From: Candidatus Cohnella colombiensis
GTDB lineage: Bacteria; Bacillota; Bacilli; Paenibacillales; Paenibacillaceae
Assembly (NCBI GenBank): GCA_029203125.1
Contig: CP119317.1
Coordinates: 3,906,001-3,970,000 of the forward strand
DNA length: 64,000 nt
Direction: 5' to 3'
Positions 35,575-44,000 of this stretch are shown piece after piece. The stretch's first letter is position 1, and every line of letters starts with the position of its first letter. The notes beneath the pieces are model-generated. The model was given only the letters and a program-made list of their open reading frames with translations. It made no database searches and was not told the origin of the DNA. Position numbers and translations under genes: made by a program.

Positions 35575-36456
35575 TCACTTCAAGAAGATATAGGCAGGTT
35601 CCTTAATCGCTTCGATGTCGGCCTTATCCACTGCTAAATAATCCATTTCCCTCTGGTCCTTGATTTTCAACGCCTCGACAATCTCTTCTACAACCTTGGC
35701 CTTATACTCCGTCGGAATGATAATCCGCGGATTCAACTGTTGCATCACCTTGATTGTCGTATCTTTCTTGATGTTGTACGATGGCGCATAGTTGAAGTAG
35801 TCAAGGACGATGTCCAGCTTGCCGAGCTCTTTCAACTGATCCTCGGTCAACTCATCCTGGCCGAGTCCCCCTATATAGGCGATTCTAAGCCCGTCGACCT
35901 CGTAGACGTAAATAACGTTTGTCGGAGCTTCCGGCACGATCGGATCTGTCGACTGCGAAGCGGCCACCCCCGTTACCGTGATGTCTTTCACCGTGAATGT
36001 CTCGGCTTTCATCTCGGAAATCCGCGCGTTCGGATTGTAGGAATTGAAAGCTGCATCCTGATGGCTGTGATTGATGAAGCTCGAAGTAATGATATCCGCT
36101 TGAAGCAATCCGTTTTCAGTCGAAATATGGTTCGGGTCGGCTACAATAACGGTGCCCTCCTTCGAGACGATTGCGAAGGACATATGGTTACCGAATTTCG
36201 CGGTGACGGATTTGATCATCGTCTTGCCTGTTGTGTTTTTCAACGTCTCCGTGTCGATCTTCGGGCCTGTATCTTCAGGAGAAGCCTCCGAACTCTCCTC
36301 GCTGGTCGAATCCGATGCACCTGATTGAGGAGATGTTTGAATCGCATCGGCCAAGGTGGCGACAGTTTCCTCCTTCACTTTGCTGCATGCTTGCAGGACG
36401 ATCAGACAGACAATTAGCACAAAAAGCCATAACCCTTGACGATAATTTCGATTCAT
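35575..36456 (-). CDS. Lipoprotein with metallo-beta-lactamase-like fold
   Basis: This 293-residue exported lipoprotein has lipobox LQAC (Cys24), a Ser/Glu/Thr-rich linker to about residue 75 and then a domain like the UPF0173/MBL-fold family. Strands KSVTAKFGNHMSFAIV and GTVIVADPNH lead to NHSHQD, the HxHxD metal motif; later come VYEVDGLRIAYIGG and RIIIPTEYKA. The final His of HxHxDH is missing, so metal binding may be changed. The ATG at 36,456 has GGGGGAA 5 bases upstream; the longer frame to 36,519 lacks one. Substrate unknown. Confidence 0.75.
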   Translation of the reverse strand: MNRNYRQGLWLFVLIVCLIVLQACSKVKEETVATLADAIQTSPQSGASDSTSEESSEASPEDTGPKIDTETLKNTTGKTMIKSVTAKFGNHMSFAIVSKEGTVIVADPNHISTENGLLQADIITSSFINHSHQDAAFNSYNPNARISEMKAETFTVKDITVTGVAASQSTDPIVPEAPTNVIYVYEVDGLRIAYIGGLGQDELTEDQLKELGKLDIVLDYFNYAPSYNIKKDTTIKVMQQLNPRIIIPTEYKAKVVEEIVEALKIKDQREMDYLAVDKADIEAIKEPAYIFLK

Positions 36457-36565
36457 TGTTCTTCCCCCAACTGTTTTTCTTCTATTGTATAAACCTTGCC
36501 GGGGGTGAACTATGAACAATTGGAAGCAATTTGATGCAGATTGGAAATGATGGAGCCGTGTGCCG

Positions 36566-37483
36566 TTATCCGTTTTTTTTCATCCAGCAGTAAGCGTTAC
36601 GGTATTCGACTGGTGTCATGCCGGCGTATTTACGAAAGTGGCGAAAAAAGAGGGAGCTTTCAGGAATGCCGATGCGATTCATAATTTCGCCGGTAGGCAA
36701 TGTCGTGTTTCGTAGCATGGAAGCGGCCATTTGCATGCGAACGTTGTTCAAATAGGTCATCATCGTCACACCGAGCGTCGCTTTGAATTGGTTGTTCAAC
36801 GTTGTTTTGTTCGTGAGGAACGTCTTAGTGATTTCCTCAACCTTAATTTTCTGCTGATAGTTCGTGTGGAGATATCTCACGATCGGGGCAATCGTCGAAA
36901 CGTCTTCTCTCACAACGTCCGGCGAACTAAAAGTGGTAGACTCTTGAATTCTTCGCACGAGATAGAGCATTTCTAGCATATAAGAACGGCTTCTGCAGGG
37001 CCACGAGTTATCGGGCTGGTGCGCGAGCTGCTCGGCAATATCTTCAAAAATCTGTGCGATATGGCGGGCATAGGTCGGATCGATCTGGAAATATCCGATG
37101 TAGCCACGATCGCGATCGCGAAAGGGCCGGAGGCACCAGAGATCCTGCGTGTCGGTAGTCGTTAATTCATCGGTTTGTGCATCCGGAATAAGAAATTCAA
37201 ACTTCCGGTTCACGACCAGCGGGTGGAAGTACATGGAGCTACCCCGATATTGATTTTCTGCCTGCAGCTTCAATGATTCCCGCTCGTTCAAGCAGACGAT
37301 GGCGGGGGCGACAATCGGATAGCTCTGCCCCGCGATTTCCAACGCTCCCGACCCCTCTTCAATTAAGATAAGTCGGTACCGTTCGCTAATCGGTGGCGCC
37401 GAAATCATGGATGTATGGCATTCGATTGACATATGGTGCACATAACCCTCGTAATACTGAAATCCGATCGTGGTCCATTCCAT
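36566..37483 (-). CDS. AraC-family transcriptional regulator
   Basis: This 305-residue regulator has an N-terminal cupin-like sensing domain (ISERYRLILIEEGSGALEIAG...) and a C-terminal AraC DNA-binding domain (about 205-300). Two HTH motifs end in PESSLFFRHFRKYAGMTPVEYRN, the family signature. The ATG at 37,483 has AGGAGA 9 bases upstream. It lies 29 bases after the SDR gene on the same strand and is probably cotranscribed from the MerR-controlled promoter at 38,434. Confidence 0.85.
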   Translation of the reverse strand: MEWTTIGFQYYEGYVHHMSIECHTSMISAPPISERYRLILIEEGSGALEIAGQSYPIVAPAIVCLNERESLKLQAENQYRGSSMYFHPLVVNRKFEFLIPDAQTDELTTTDTQDLWCLRPFRDRDRGYIGYFQIDPTYARHIAQIFEDIAEQLAHQPDNSWPCRSRSYMLEMLYLVRRIQESTTFSSPDVVREDVSTIAPIVRYLHTNYQQKIKVEEITKTFLTNKTTLNNQFKATLGVTMMTYLNNVRMQMAASMLRNTTLPTGEIMNRIGIPESSLFFRHFRKYAGMTPVEYRNAYCWMKKNG

Positions 37484-37512
37484 AAGCGGTTCTCTCCTAT
37501 CGCTCATACCTG

Positions 37513-38388
37513 TTACCTTATTTCGGCATAAAGGTCAAAAAATCCTTGAAATTCATGTTCGTAAATCTCATTAATCCTTTCCAAAACGTTCCGGGATTGC
37601 TCTTTAAATTTATATTCCGCAGTCTGACCTTTCAGCAAAAACACGCCGGTCTCATTACGGTGTTCCCCGAGGGCTCCCTCATACAGCTGATTCGCGCCGT
37701 GGGTAGGCGGAGAGAAAAACAGCTTCATTAGTAAATTAACCACTAGGGGTAGTCCGGATTTTTTCCCTTTTCTAAGTGTGTTATTGCCACCCGGATCAAC
37801 GCTGCGGATCTTAATGTCTTCCTTGGCGAGCTGAGGCGCTATAGCCTGAGTCCACAGCGAAAGCGCCAGCTTGGAAGTGGCATAAGGACCAAACAGCTTG
37901 CGAAAGGTTTTCGGGCGTTCTAGGATTTCGATATTAAACTCTTTCACATAGTTTAGTGCTGAAGAGGAGGTGTTGATCACTGTCTTTAAGCTCCCGTTTT
38001 TTATGAGTTCCTTCAATTCCATAAGAATGATATACGGAACGACCGTCAACAGCTCATAATGCATCTCGCGCCCTTGTTTCGAATAGCTTAGTTCAGAAAA
38101 GGCACTGCCGGCGTTGTTAAACAAAATATCGATCCGCTGCTCCTTGTCTTTGATCTCCCCCAAAGTCTTTCTCAAACTGGCATAATCGGTGAGATCCGCT
38201 GTTTTATAAATACGAAGCCATCCGTTCATGACAGCTTTTTGGATTTTCGTATCATCCTCCGGAAAGTCGGAACGGTTCAAAGCAACCACCTGCCAGTCCT
38301 CCGACAGCAATTTCCGGGTTAATTCCAGCCCAATCCCAGCGTTTGCGCCCGTAACCAGTGCAATATTTTCGCGTTTGTTCGTGTTCAT
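37513..38388 (-). CDS. SDR-family oxidoreductase
   Basis: This classical short-chain dehydrogenase has 291 residues. It has TGANAGIG (cofactor binding, about 15-22), NNAG, the catalytic Ser in NTSSSAL, and Tyr/Lys in YATSK followed by SVDPGGNNT. It is unlike the 5' partial SDR at the window start. The ATG at 38,388 has AGGAG 7 bases upstream; the frame extends to 38,433 without a site. The gene is divergent from merR, and both promoters carry the same palindrome, so its substrate may relate to the MerR inducer. Confidence 0.9.
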   Translation of the reverse strand: MNTNKRENIALVTGANAGIGLELTRKLLSEDWQVVALNRSDFPEDDTKIQKAVMNGWLRIYKTADLTDYASLRKTLGEIKDKEQRIDILFNNAGSAFSELSYSKQGREMHYELLTVVPYIILMELKELIKNGSLKTVINTSSSALNYVKEFNIEILERPKTFRKLFGPYATSKLALSLWTQAIAPQLAKEDIKIRSVDPGGNNTLRKGKKSGLPLVVNLLMKLFFSPPTHGANQLYEGALGEHRNETGVFLLKGQTAEYKFKEQSRNVLERINEIYEHEFQGFFDLYAEIR

Positions 38389-38433
38389 TGTACGTCTCCT
38401 CCTATTGTCGGGATATTTTCCCTGATAGCGCAC

Positions 38434-38464
38434 ATTGTATAACTTGGAGTCGGCTCCAAGTCAA
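38434..38464 (-). promoter_or_regulatory. MerR-type promoter of the SDR/araC unit
   Basis: On the minus strand TTGACT (38,464-38,459) and TACAAT (38,439-38,434) are separated by 19 bases, which hold the palindrome CTTGGAGCCGACTCCAAG. The overlong 19-base spacer with a central palindrome is the hallmark of promoters twisted open by MerR activators. Confidence 0.8.
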
Positions 38465-38501
38465 GGCGCGATAACAAAGTTCTGTCCTATGGATAAGAGA
38501 T

Positions 38502-38532
38502 TTGACTTGGAGTCAGCTCCAAGATGTATAAT
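38502..38532 (+). promoter_or_regulatory. MerR-type promoter of the merR gene
   Basis: TTGACT (38,502-38,507) and TATAAT (38,527-38,532) have a 19-base spacer. The palindrome CTTGGAGTCAGCTCCAAG overlaps the -35 end and most of the spacer, and differs from the other operator only at its centre. Autoregulation is thus likely. Confidence 0.85.
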
Positions 38533-38565
38533 GCACGGAGAAGGAAATTTTTGGGAGGGAACAGG

Positions 38566-39054
38566 ATGGAGACTGAGCATACTTTTACGATAAAGCAGAC
38601 CGCAGATACAATCGGAATTTCCGAGGATACGATCCGTTATTACGAAAAGATCGAGTTGCTTCCCCGAGCGGACCGGAAGGACAACGGACATCGCATTTAC
38701 CGGCAGGAGGACATTAATACAATTCGGCTAATAACCTGCATGAAAAAAACGGGGATGAGACTGGAGGAAATGAAGCCGTTTTTGGGGGTCTCCGCCGATG
38801 CCGATCCCGCGGAATATCCCGAACTGGTGGAATTGTTAAGGAACCACCGAGACAATATCGTCGGCCAAATCGCCTCGCTGCAACAGGTCGTCGATTTTAT
38901 CGACATAAAGCTGGAGGAAGGGAGATACCGCAGGGATTGCTCGAATGAAAGCCAGGACGGTGGTTCAAAGAAAATAATGAGGGAACCGAAACTAAAGCCC
39001 GTCTCACCCATCGAGATGAGTTATTTTTCCGCATCGGCCAAAGCGACAAGATAA
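38566..39054 (+). CDS. MerR-family transcriptional regulator
   Basis: This 162-residue protein has the MerR winged HTH at the N-terminus: TIKQTADTIGISEDTIRYYEK, IELLPRADR, then HRIYRQEDI. A dimerisation helix and a short effector part follow. It lacks the cysteines of metal sensors and resembles the MerR regulators (YfmP/AdhR-like) that sit beside SDR or reductase genes. The ATG at 38,566 has GGGAGGG upstream. Two operator palindromes in the divergent region are visible targets. Confidence 0.88.
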   Translation: METEHTFTIKQTADTIGISEDTIRYYEKIELLPRADRKDNGHRIYRQEDINTIRLITCMKKTGMRLEEMKPFLGVSADADPAEYPELVELLRNHRDNIVGQIASLQQVVDFIDIKLEEGRYRRDCSNESQDGGSKKIMREPKLKPVSPIEMSYFSASAKATR

Positions 39055-39077
39055 AGATAGGCTCTGTCACATCAATT

Positions 39078-39125
39078 GAAGAAGAGACTTGCAACCACAC
39101 AGGGATGCAAGTCTCTTCTTCGTTG
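39078..39125. terminator. Bidirectional terminator between merR and the GT2 gene
   Basis: GAAGAAGAGACTTGCA (39,078-39,093) pairs perfectly with TGCAAGTCTCTTCTTC (39,106-39,121). It lies between convergent genes, 10 bases from the GT2 stop. Confidence 0.85.
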
Positions 39126-39135
39126 TCTTCTACTT

Positions 39136-40422
39136 CTATGCCGAGAACGTGTTTGTTGATACGTTCTCACGCTCTGTCTTGATCCATCCCCATTTGCCCG
39201 TCGCCATTCTGTAGAAGGCGATGACCGACGCCGATATCCATAGGGATGCTGTGTAAATAGCGAATGTAGCCGTTAGTCCAGGGGCGGCATACCAAGGGAT
39301 CTTGATGTTAGCGATCCGGCTATATGCAGGTAAAAATATAAGCTGGATCGAGAACGCCATCACCAGTTGAACGGTTGCCGGAACCCATCTGCCAAACTGG
39401 TCAAACCACACCATGAAATTGCTATAGGCATGCACCCATCCGAACAAAGACGCAAAACCTAACGCGTAATCGGCAGCAAGAATCAATGGGGTGACAATCA
39501 TTAACAAGTACAGCGTCGAATCGAACTTCGTGATGAGGCGGCTGTCGCTGCGCCATAACGCTCCGATCCGCTTCCACACCTGATAGTGACCTTGGACCCA
39601 ACGCGAACGCTGCTTCAATAGTCGAGGGAAGCTGGTTAAGCCATGCTGCACGACCGGCGTCTTCCCCGTAAAGCATATTCGTTGGCCCTGGCCTGTCAAT
39701 GCGATCCCCAGGTCGATGTCTTCCGTTAACGCGCGACTCCACGGACGGTCACCGAGCGTCTGCATTGCCCGATAGCGCGTGAACTGCCCATTGCCACCCA
39801 TTGCGACCGATGAGATCCAGTTGCGCGCTTTTTGAACGAAGTGGAAAAAAGCCTGAAATTCAATGTCTTGCAGCAGTAGCCACAAATTCTCGTTCGCGCC
39901 TTTAATTGACACTGGAGCTTGTACCGCCCCAATGTCCGCAGCGGCTTGGAATGTCGCAGTAACTTCTGTAAGGACTTTCTGGCTCAAGTACACATCCGCA
40001 TCCGTTACGCCGACAATAATCTGATCATCGCTTAAATCTGGAAACCATATCTTCATTTGCGTCCGCGCCCACGCATACGCCATATTCAACGCCATCCCCT
40101 TACCTTGGCGCGCTTCGGGTGTATTGCGTTGGAACATGTGAATACGGGCTCCCTCATACTGCCGGACCACATCGCCCGTTCCGTCGTCGGAACCGTCATC
40201 AATGACGATCACATGCAAGCGTGCATCTAGCTTGTTCATCTGGGCACACGTGTCGCCAATCACCTTGACCTCATTAAGCGCTGGCACAAGCAGTACGAAC
40301 CCTATGGCATTAAGGTCGGGATCAGGCGTCTTGAACTTTTTGAACGACCACACAAACATGATCAGATAATATAGTGACATTAATCCGAAGAAAGCAATGA
40401 AAATATCGACATTCACATACAT
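39136..40422 (-). CDS. Processive family-2 glycosyltransferase (polysaccharide synthase type)
   Basis: This 428-residue membrane enzyme has an N-terminal helix (about 6-26), a cytoplasmic GT2 domain and three to four C-terminal helices. The catalytic set of processive beta-glycosyltransferases is complete: Asp75/76 in IDDGSDDGT, TDADV (Asp141/143), the base in TEDID (Asp235) and QRSRW (271-275). This layout resembles PgaC/hyaluronan-type synthases that polymerise and export a beta-linked polysaccharide. AAAGGAGG lies 11 bases before the ATG. The gene starts 17 bases after the small gene upstream. Confidence 0.88.
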   Translation of the reverse strand: MYVNVDIFIAFFGLMSLYYLIMFVWSFKKFKTPDPDLNAIGFVLLVPALNEVKVIGDTCAQMNKLDARLHVIVIDDGSDDGTGDVVRQYEGARIHMFQRNTPEARQGKGMALNMAYAWARTQMKIWFPDLSDDQIIVGVTDADVYLSQKVLTEVTATFQAAADIGAVQAPVSIKGANENLWLLLQDIEFQAFFHFVQKARNWISSVAMGGNGQFTRYRAMQTLGDRPWSRALTEDIDLGIALTGQGQRICFTGKTPVVQHGLTSFPRLLKQRSRWVQGHYQVWKRIGALWRSDSRLITKFDSTLYLLMIVTPLILAADYALGFASLFGWVHAYSNFMVWFDQFGRWVPATVQLVMAFSIQLIFLPAYSRIANIKIPWYAAPGLTATFAIYTASLWISASVIAFYRMATGKWGWIKTERENVSTNTFSA

Positions 40423-40439
40423 CTTGATCCCGCCCTCCT

Positions 40440-40940
40440 TTAGTAGCTGAATGCCAGCGTTGCAAGCTGAGCGAACGAACTGTTTACTTTCAAGTCGAAT
40501 GCGAAGCTCTTGCTGCTCTTATCGATTTTGAACGTATGTTTAATGAGAGGCTTAGTCTTGTCTTTGCCAAACCACTTGACGATAACGACGTTCGTGTCTG
40601 GGCGTAGTGCCTGAACACTGTAAGCGCCGTTCTTATCCGTGATTGTCGTAGCTGCCGTTTTCCATACGTTTTTGTATTTTTGCGTCTGTTTGTCCCAGAC
40701 AGTCACTTGCACCGAAATGGTGACCGTGATATTGGCAAACGGTTTGCCACTGCCGTCTTTGACATTCCCTATAACCGCTACATATTTGTCTGATACAACT
40801 GTCGCCCCATGCGCTTCAAGCGCCGTTTGGTTCAACCCAAACAGGATGTACACGAACGCAATCATACCTGCGGACATCAGGGCTAGGAATGCTTTGCCCT
40901 TCTTCAATGTTCTTGGCGCTGCGTCCCCTTCATTTAACAT
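40440..40940 (-). CDS. Membrane-anchored protein with carboxypeptidase-regulatory-like (Ig) domain
   Basis: This protein of about 166 residues has one membrane helix (ALMSAGMIAFVYILFGL) and an outer domain. That domain reads VAVIGNVKDGSGKPFANITVTI...TITDKNGAYSVQALRPDTNVVIVKWFG, the beta-sandwich pattern of CarboxypepD_reg/Cna-B-like domains. It may be an accessory to the synthase encoded immediately downstream. The start is uncertain: ATG 40,940 is preferred, because the longer frame begins with TTG 40,988 inside the preceding terminator stem region. Confidence 0.6.
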   Translation of the reverse strand: MLNEGDAAPRTLKKGKAFLALMSAGMIAFVYILFGLNQTALEAHGATVVSDKYVAVIGNVKDGSGKPFANITVTISVQVTVWDKQTQKYKNVWKTAATTITDKNGAYSVQALRPDTNVVIVKWFGKDKTKPLIKHTFKIDKSSKSFAFDLKVNSSFAQLATLAFSY

Positions 40941-40986
40941 GTTCAGCTCAACTGCCTTTCCGTCTTGAAATCTGGTGAAATACCTC

Positions 40987-41030
40987 AAAACTGAGGAAAG
41001 TCGCCAACCTAATGTAGCTTCTTCCCTCAG
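40987..41030 (-). terminator. Terminator after the GH74-like gene
   Basis: On the minus strand CTGAGGGAAG (41,030-41,021) pairs with CTTTCCTCAG (41,000-40,991) with one G-U and is followed by TTTT. It separates the GH74-like gene from the GT2 operon, possibly leakily. Confidence 0.65.
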
Positions 41031-41059
41031 CCTTGAGATGTAACTGCTTAAGTCGCGTT

Positions 41060-44000
41060 TTATTTGCTGTTCACGTACGATAACAACCCTTGAACGCCTG
41101 AACTGTTATTACCGTTCGCTACGACTAGTTGCAGATAGTACTTGGCATTGATGTAATTGGAGTTATTCAAGTACCAGAGCGCAACGCCGTAGTTGCTGTC
41201 GCTAACGTCCTGACTCTTGCTGGCATCCTGCGCAATTACCGTTGGAACGCCTGCTGTTGTGGCCAGCAAAGCATACGAAGTATAGCCCTGATCCAGTTGA
41301 CCTTGCGTCATTTTATCTTGCGCCTGCTGTTGAAGTTGCTTCGCTGCATAACTCATCATCGCAGATACGCCCGTGCTGGAATTGGTCTGCATAGCGTTCC
41401 CTAACCAGTACACCGTGTTGTACCAATTGCTTTGGGCCAAGTAGAACCATGCGTTGCCGATGCTTCCTCCGGTTGCGATGCTAGATGTCGCATCCTGCAC
41501 AATGCCGGTCGGAACGCCGTTGCCACTCGCCAATAATTGATAGTCCGTATAGGCGGCTGCGAACTGGCCTTGCTCGGTTTCGCCTCGCGCTAGTTCCTGC
41601 AGCTGCTTTGCAGCGTAGCTAATCAATGCGTTGACGCCTGTGCTGTTGTTACCGCCCCCAATTTCTTCACTGAGGTAGTATACAGCGTTGTACAGATTAT
41701 TCTGTCCGTAGTAGTACCAAGCGAGGCCCATGCTCTGGCTGGCGCTGATACTCTTCGCTGCATCTGTCGAGATGGCCGAAGGCACCTCCGAGCTGTTAGA
41801 TAAGAGCTGGTAAGCCGAGCTCGCCTGCGAGAACTCTCCTGCTTCCATTGCGTTCTTCGCTTGCTGTTGAAGCTTCCCTGCAGCAGCGCTCATCTCAGAT
41901 TCGAGTCCTGTGTCTCCATTGCTGATAGCCAGTTGATAGTAGTACACGGCGTTATACGCATTGTCGTGGCTTGCGTAGAATTGCGCCAATTGCAGATTAA
42001 CGAGATCAGGTGTTTGATCAGGAATCTTCGTGTACTGCGCATACAAGGACATATTGGCCACAATCGGTGTGTCAAAATCGAATTCCTCGTCACCGTTAGA
42101 CGCTGTGTACCATCCGTCGAAATGCCAACCGGTTCTGACAGGCGCGTCAATAGCAGTAGCCGTTGAGTTCTTACTCAAACGCACATGGCCCGTCAGATTG
42201 CCTTGGTGATCCTTGAATTGCACCGTAGCGATTGTAGCGCCATCTTCGAGAAGATTCACGATCATGTCGCCATAGCGTGAGCCACCGGCCACGTTGCCCT
42301 GAGAGAGGTACACGCGACCGAATGTCCTCGGATCGCCCGTGACGCTGCGCACATCGGAGTAAGAGAAATTCCTATTGTCATAGGGGTCCTGTACGGTACC
42401 TACCGGTTCAACATTGCCGGCACTATTTAGTACGCTCTGGGAGATCTTGACCCATGTCTTACCACCGTCGAGCGAGCGATATACGCCATAGCCGGTAGCA
42501 CTGTCACCGTTCTGCGGGTTGATCCTGCCATGAGCGTAGAGCGCGCCGTTGACATTTACAACTCCATCCATGGTTGGGCCCAGACCCAGACCGGCGCGGC
42601 CATTGCTGCCGCTCATGCCGAACTTCGAAGAGTTGATGGTGGTAGTAACAATTTCAGTTGATTTAGCCGTGTTTGTTGCCTTGTCGTATTCGAACTTGAA
42701 CAGGCCGTCTCCGTCAATCCAGAATACACCGGTGTTTCCGACTTCACCACGGATCTGGCGACCGGCATCCGCAACTTGATTCAAGTTCGTCATCGATAAG
42801 GCTCTTCCACCGGCATTTGTTATTGTTACAGGATAGAAATTGTTACCGCCGTCCTTGCTTACATATAGAGCTGTGCTAAAGGCGTAGAACACATCTGGGT
42901 CGACGCGGTCTGCGATGATTTTAACACCGGTAGTAGCGGTCATTTCTGTCGTCCCCCCGGCATTGGTCCATATCCTTGGGTAAAACCAGTTCTGACCCAA
43001 CCCGATCGGATCATCGGCCTTGGTACCTACTAAACGTTGATATTGGTTATTACCGATACCCCAGAACAGGGTTTTAGCGTCTGCTCCAATCGTGACCCAT
43101 CCTATAGCGGTGCCTCCGGCGCTGTCATTCCCTTTCAAGTTATTAACAGCGGTTTTTAGCGCAGTTGTGGAAGCGCCCAAACGATCTTTATCCGGTACCC
43201 CGTGACCTACACCTAGCAGGGCATAGCCCGGCGGGTTTTGTTGAGATCCCGCCAGATTGGGAACCCAGCCGTCCGGAATATTGTGCCAGATCAGGCCGCC
43301 GTCAAAGCTGATGATGGGGCCGCCCTTGGCATTAAAGTGCCAGTCGGTACGGGCTGTTGACACAAGAATGTCCGGATTGCCGTCGGGATAGTCGGTATTG
43401 TCACCCGATATGCCCCGATTGGTCGGTGCGTAGATTGTGTAGTTCTTCCCGTCATTAGGTTTCGGGGGCAGATACTTGGGATCTAGCTTATTCGTATATT
43501 CCAGCCAGTTCACAGAACCGTCAGTCCCGTCAAACAGGTAATTCCACTTTGGATCGATCCACCGGGCGTAGCTCCATCCATTCCATGGTAAGTGGTCGGT
43601 GCTCTGGAACGCCCAGCCGGGATAGTCCCAGGTGTTGGTGAGGGCGATGTTCTTGCCCGAAGGCGGGCTGTACATGCCCGAGGCTTTCTGAACGGTCATG
43701 AACAGATCAGGTGCAGTTTCCCATTTGACTGACGTCGCCGCGGTCACTCCGCCAGAAGGGAAATCGGCAGTTTGGATCCTGAAGGCTGAATAATTACTTG
43801 TCTTCCGATTACTATCAATTTTGCCAGTAGTCGTGGTGAATAATGTGCTTTTTGCATCCGTGTCGGAAAGATCCGACACAGTCTTGGCATTGGGAACCGT
43901 ATTACCCTGAGTTTTAGCGATATTGTCTAATGCAGTTAAATTATATGACACAAATGTTCCAAGGCCTGAGTTCAGCATCAGCATATTCGAGTTATGGGGG

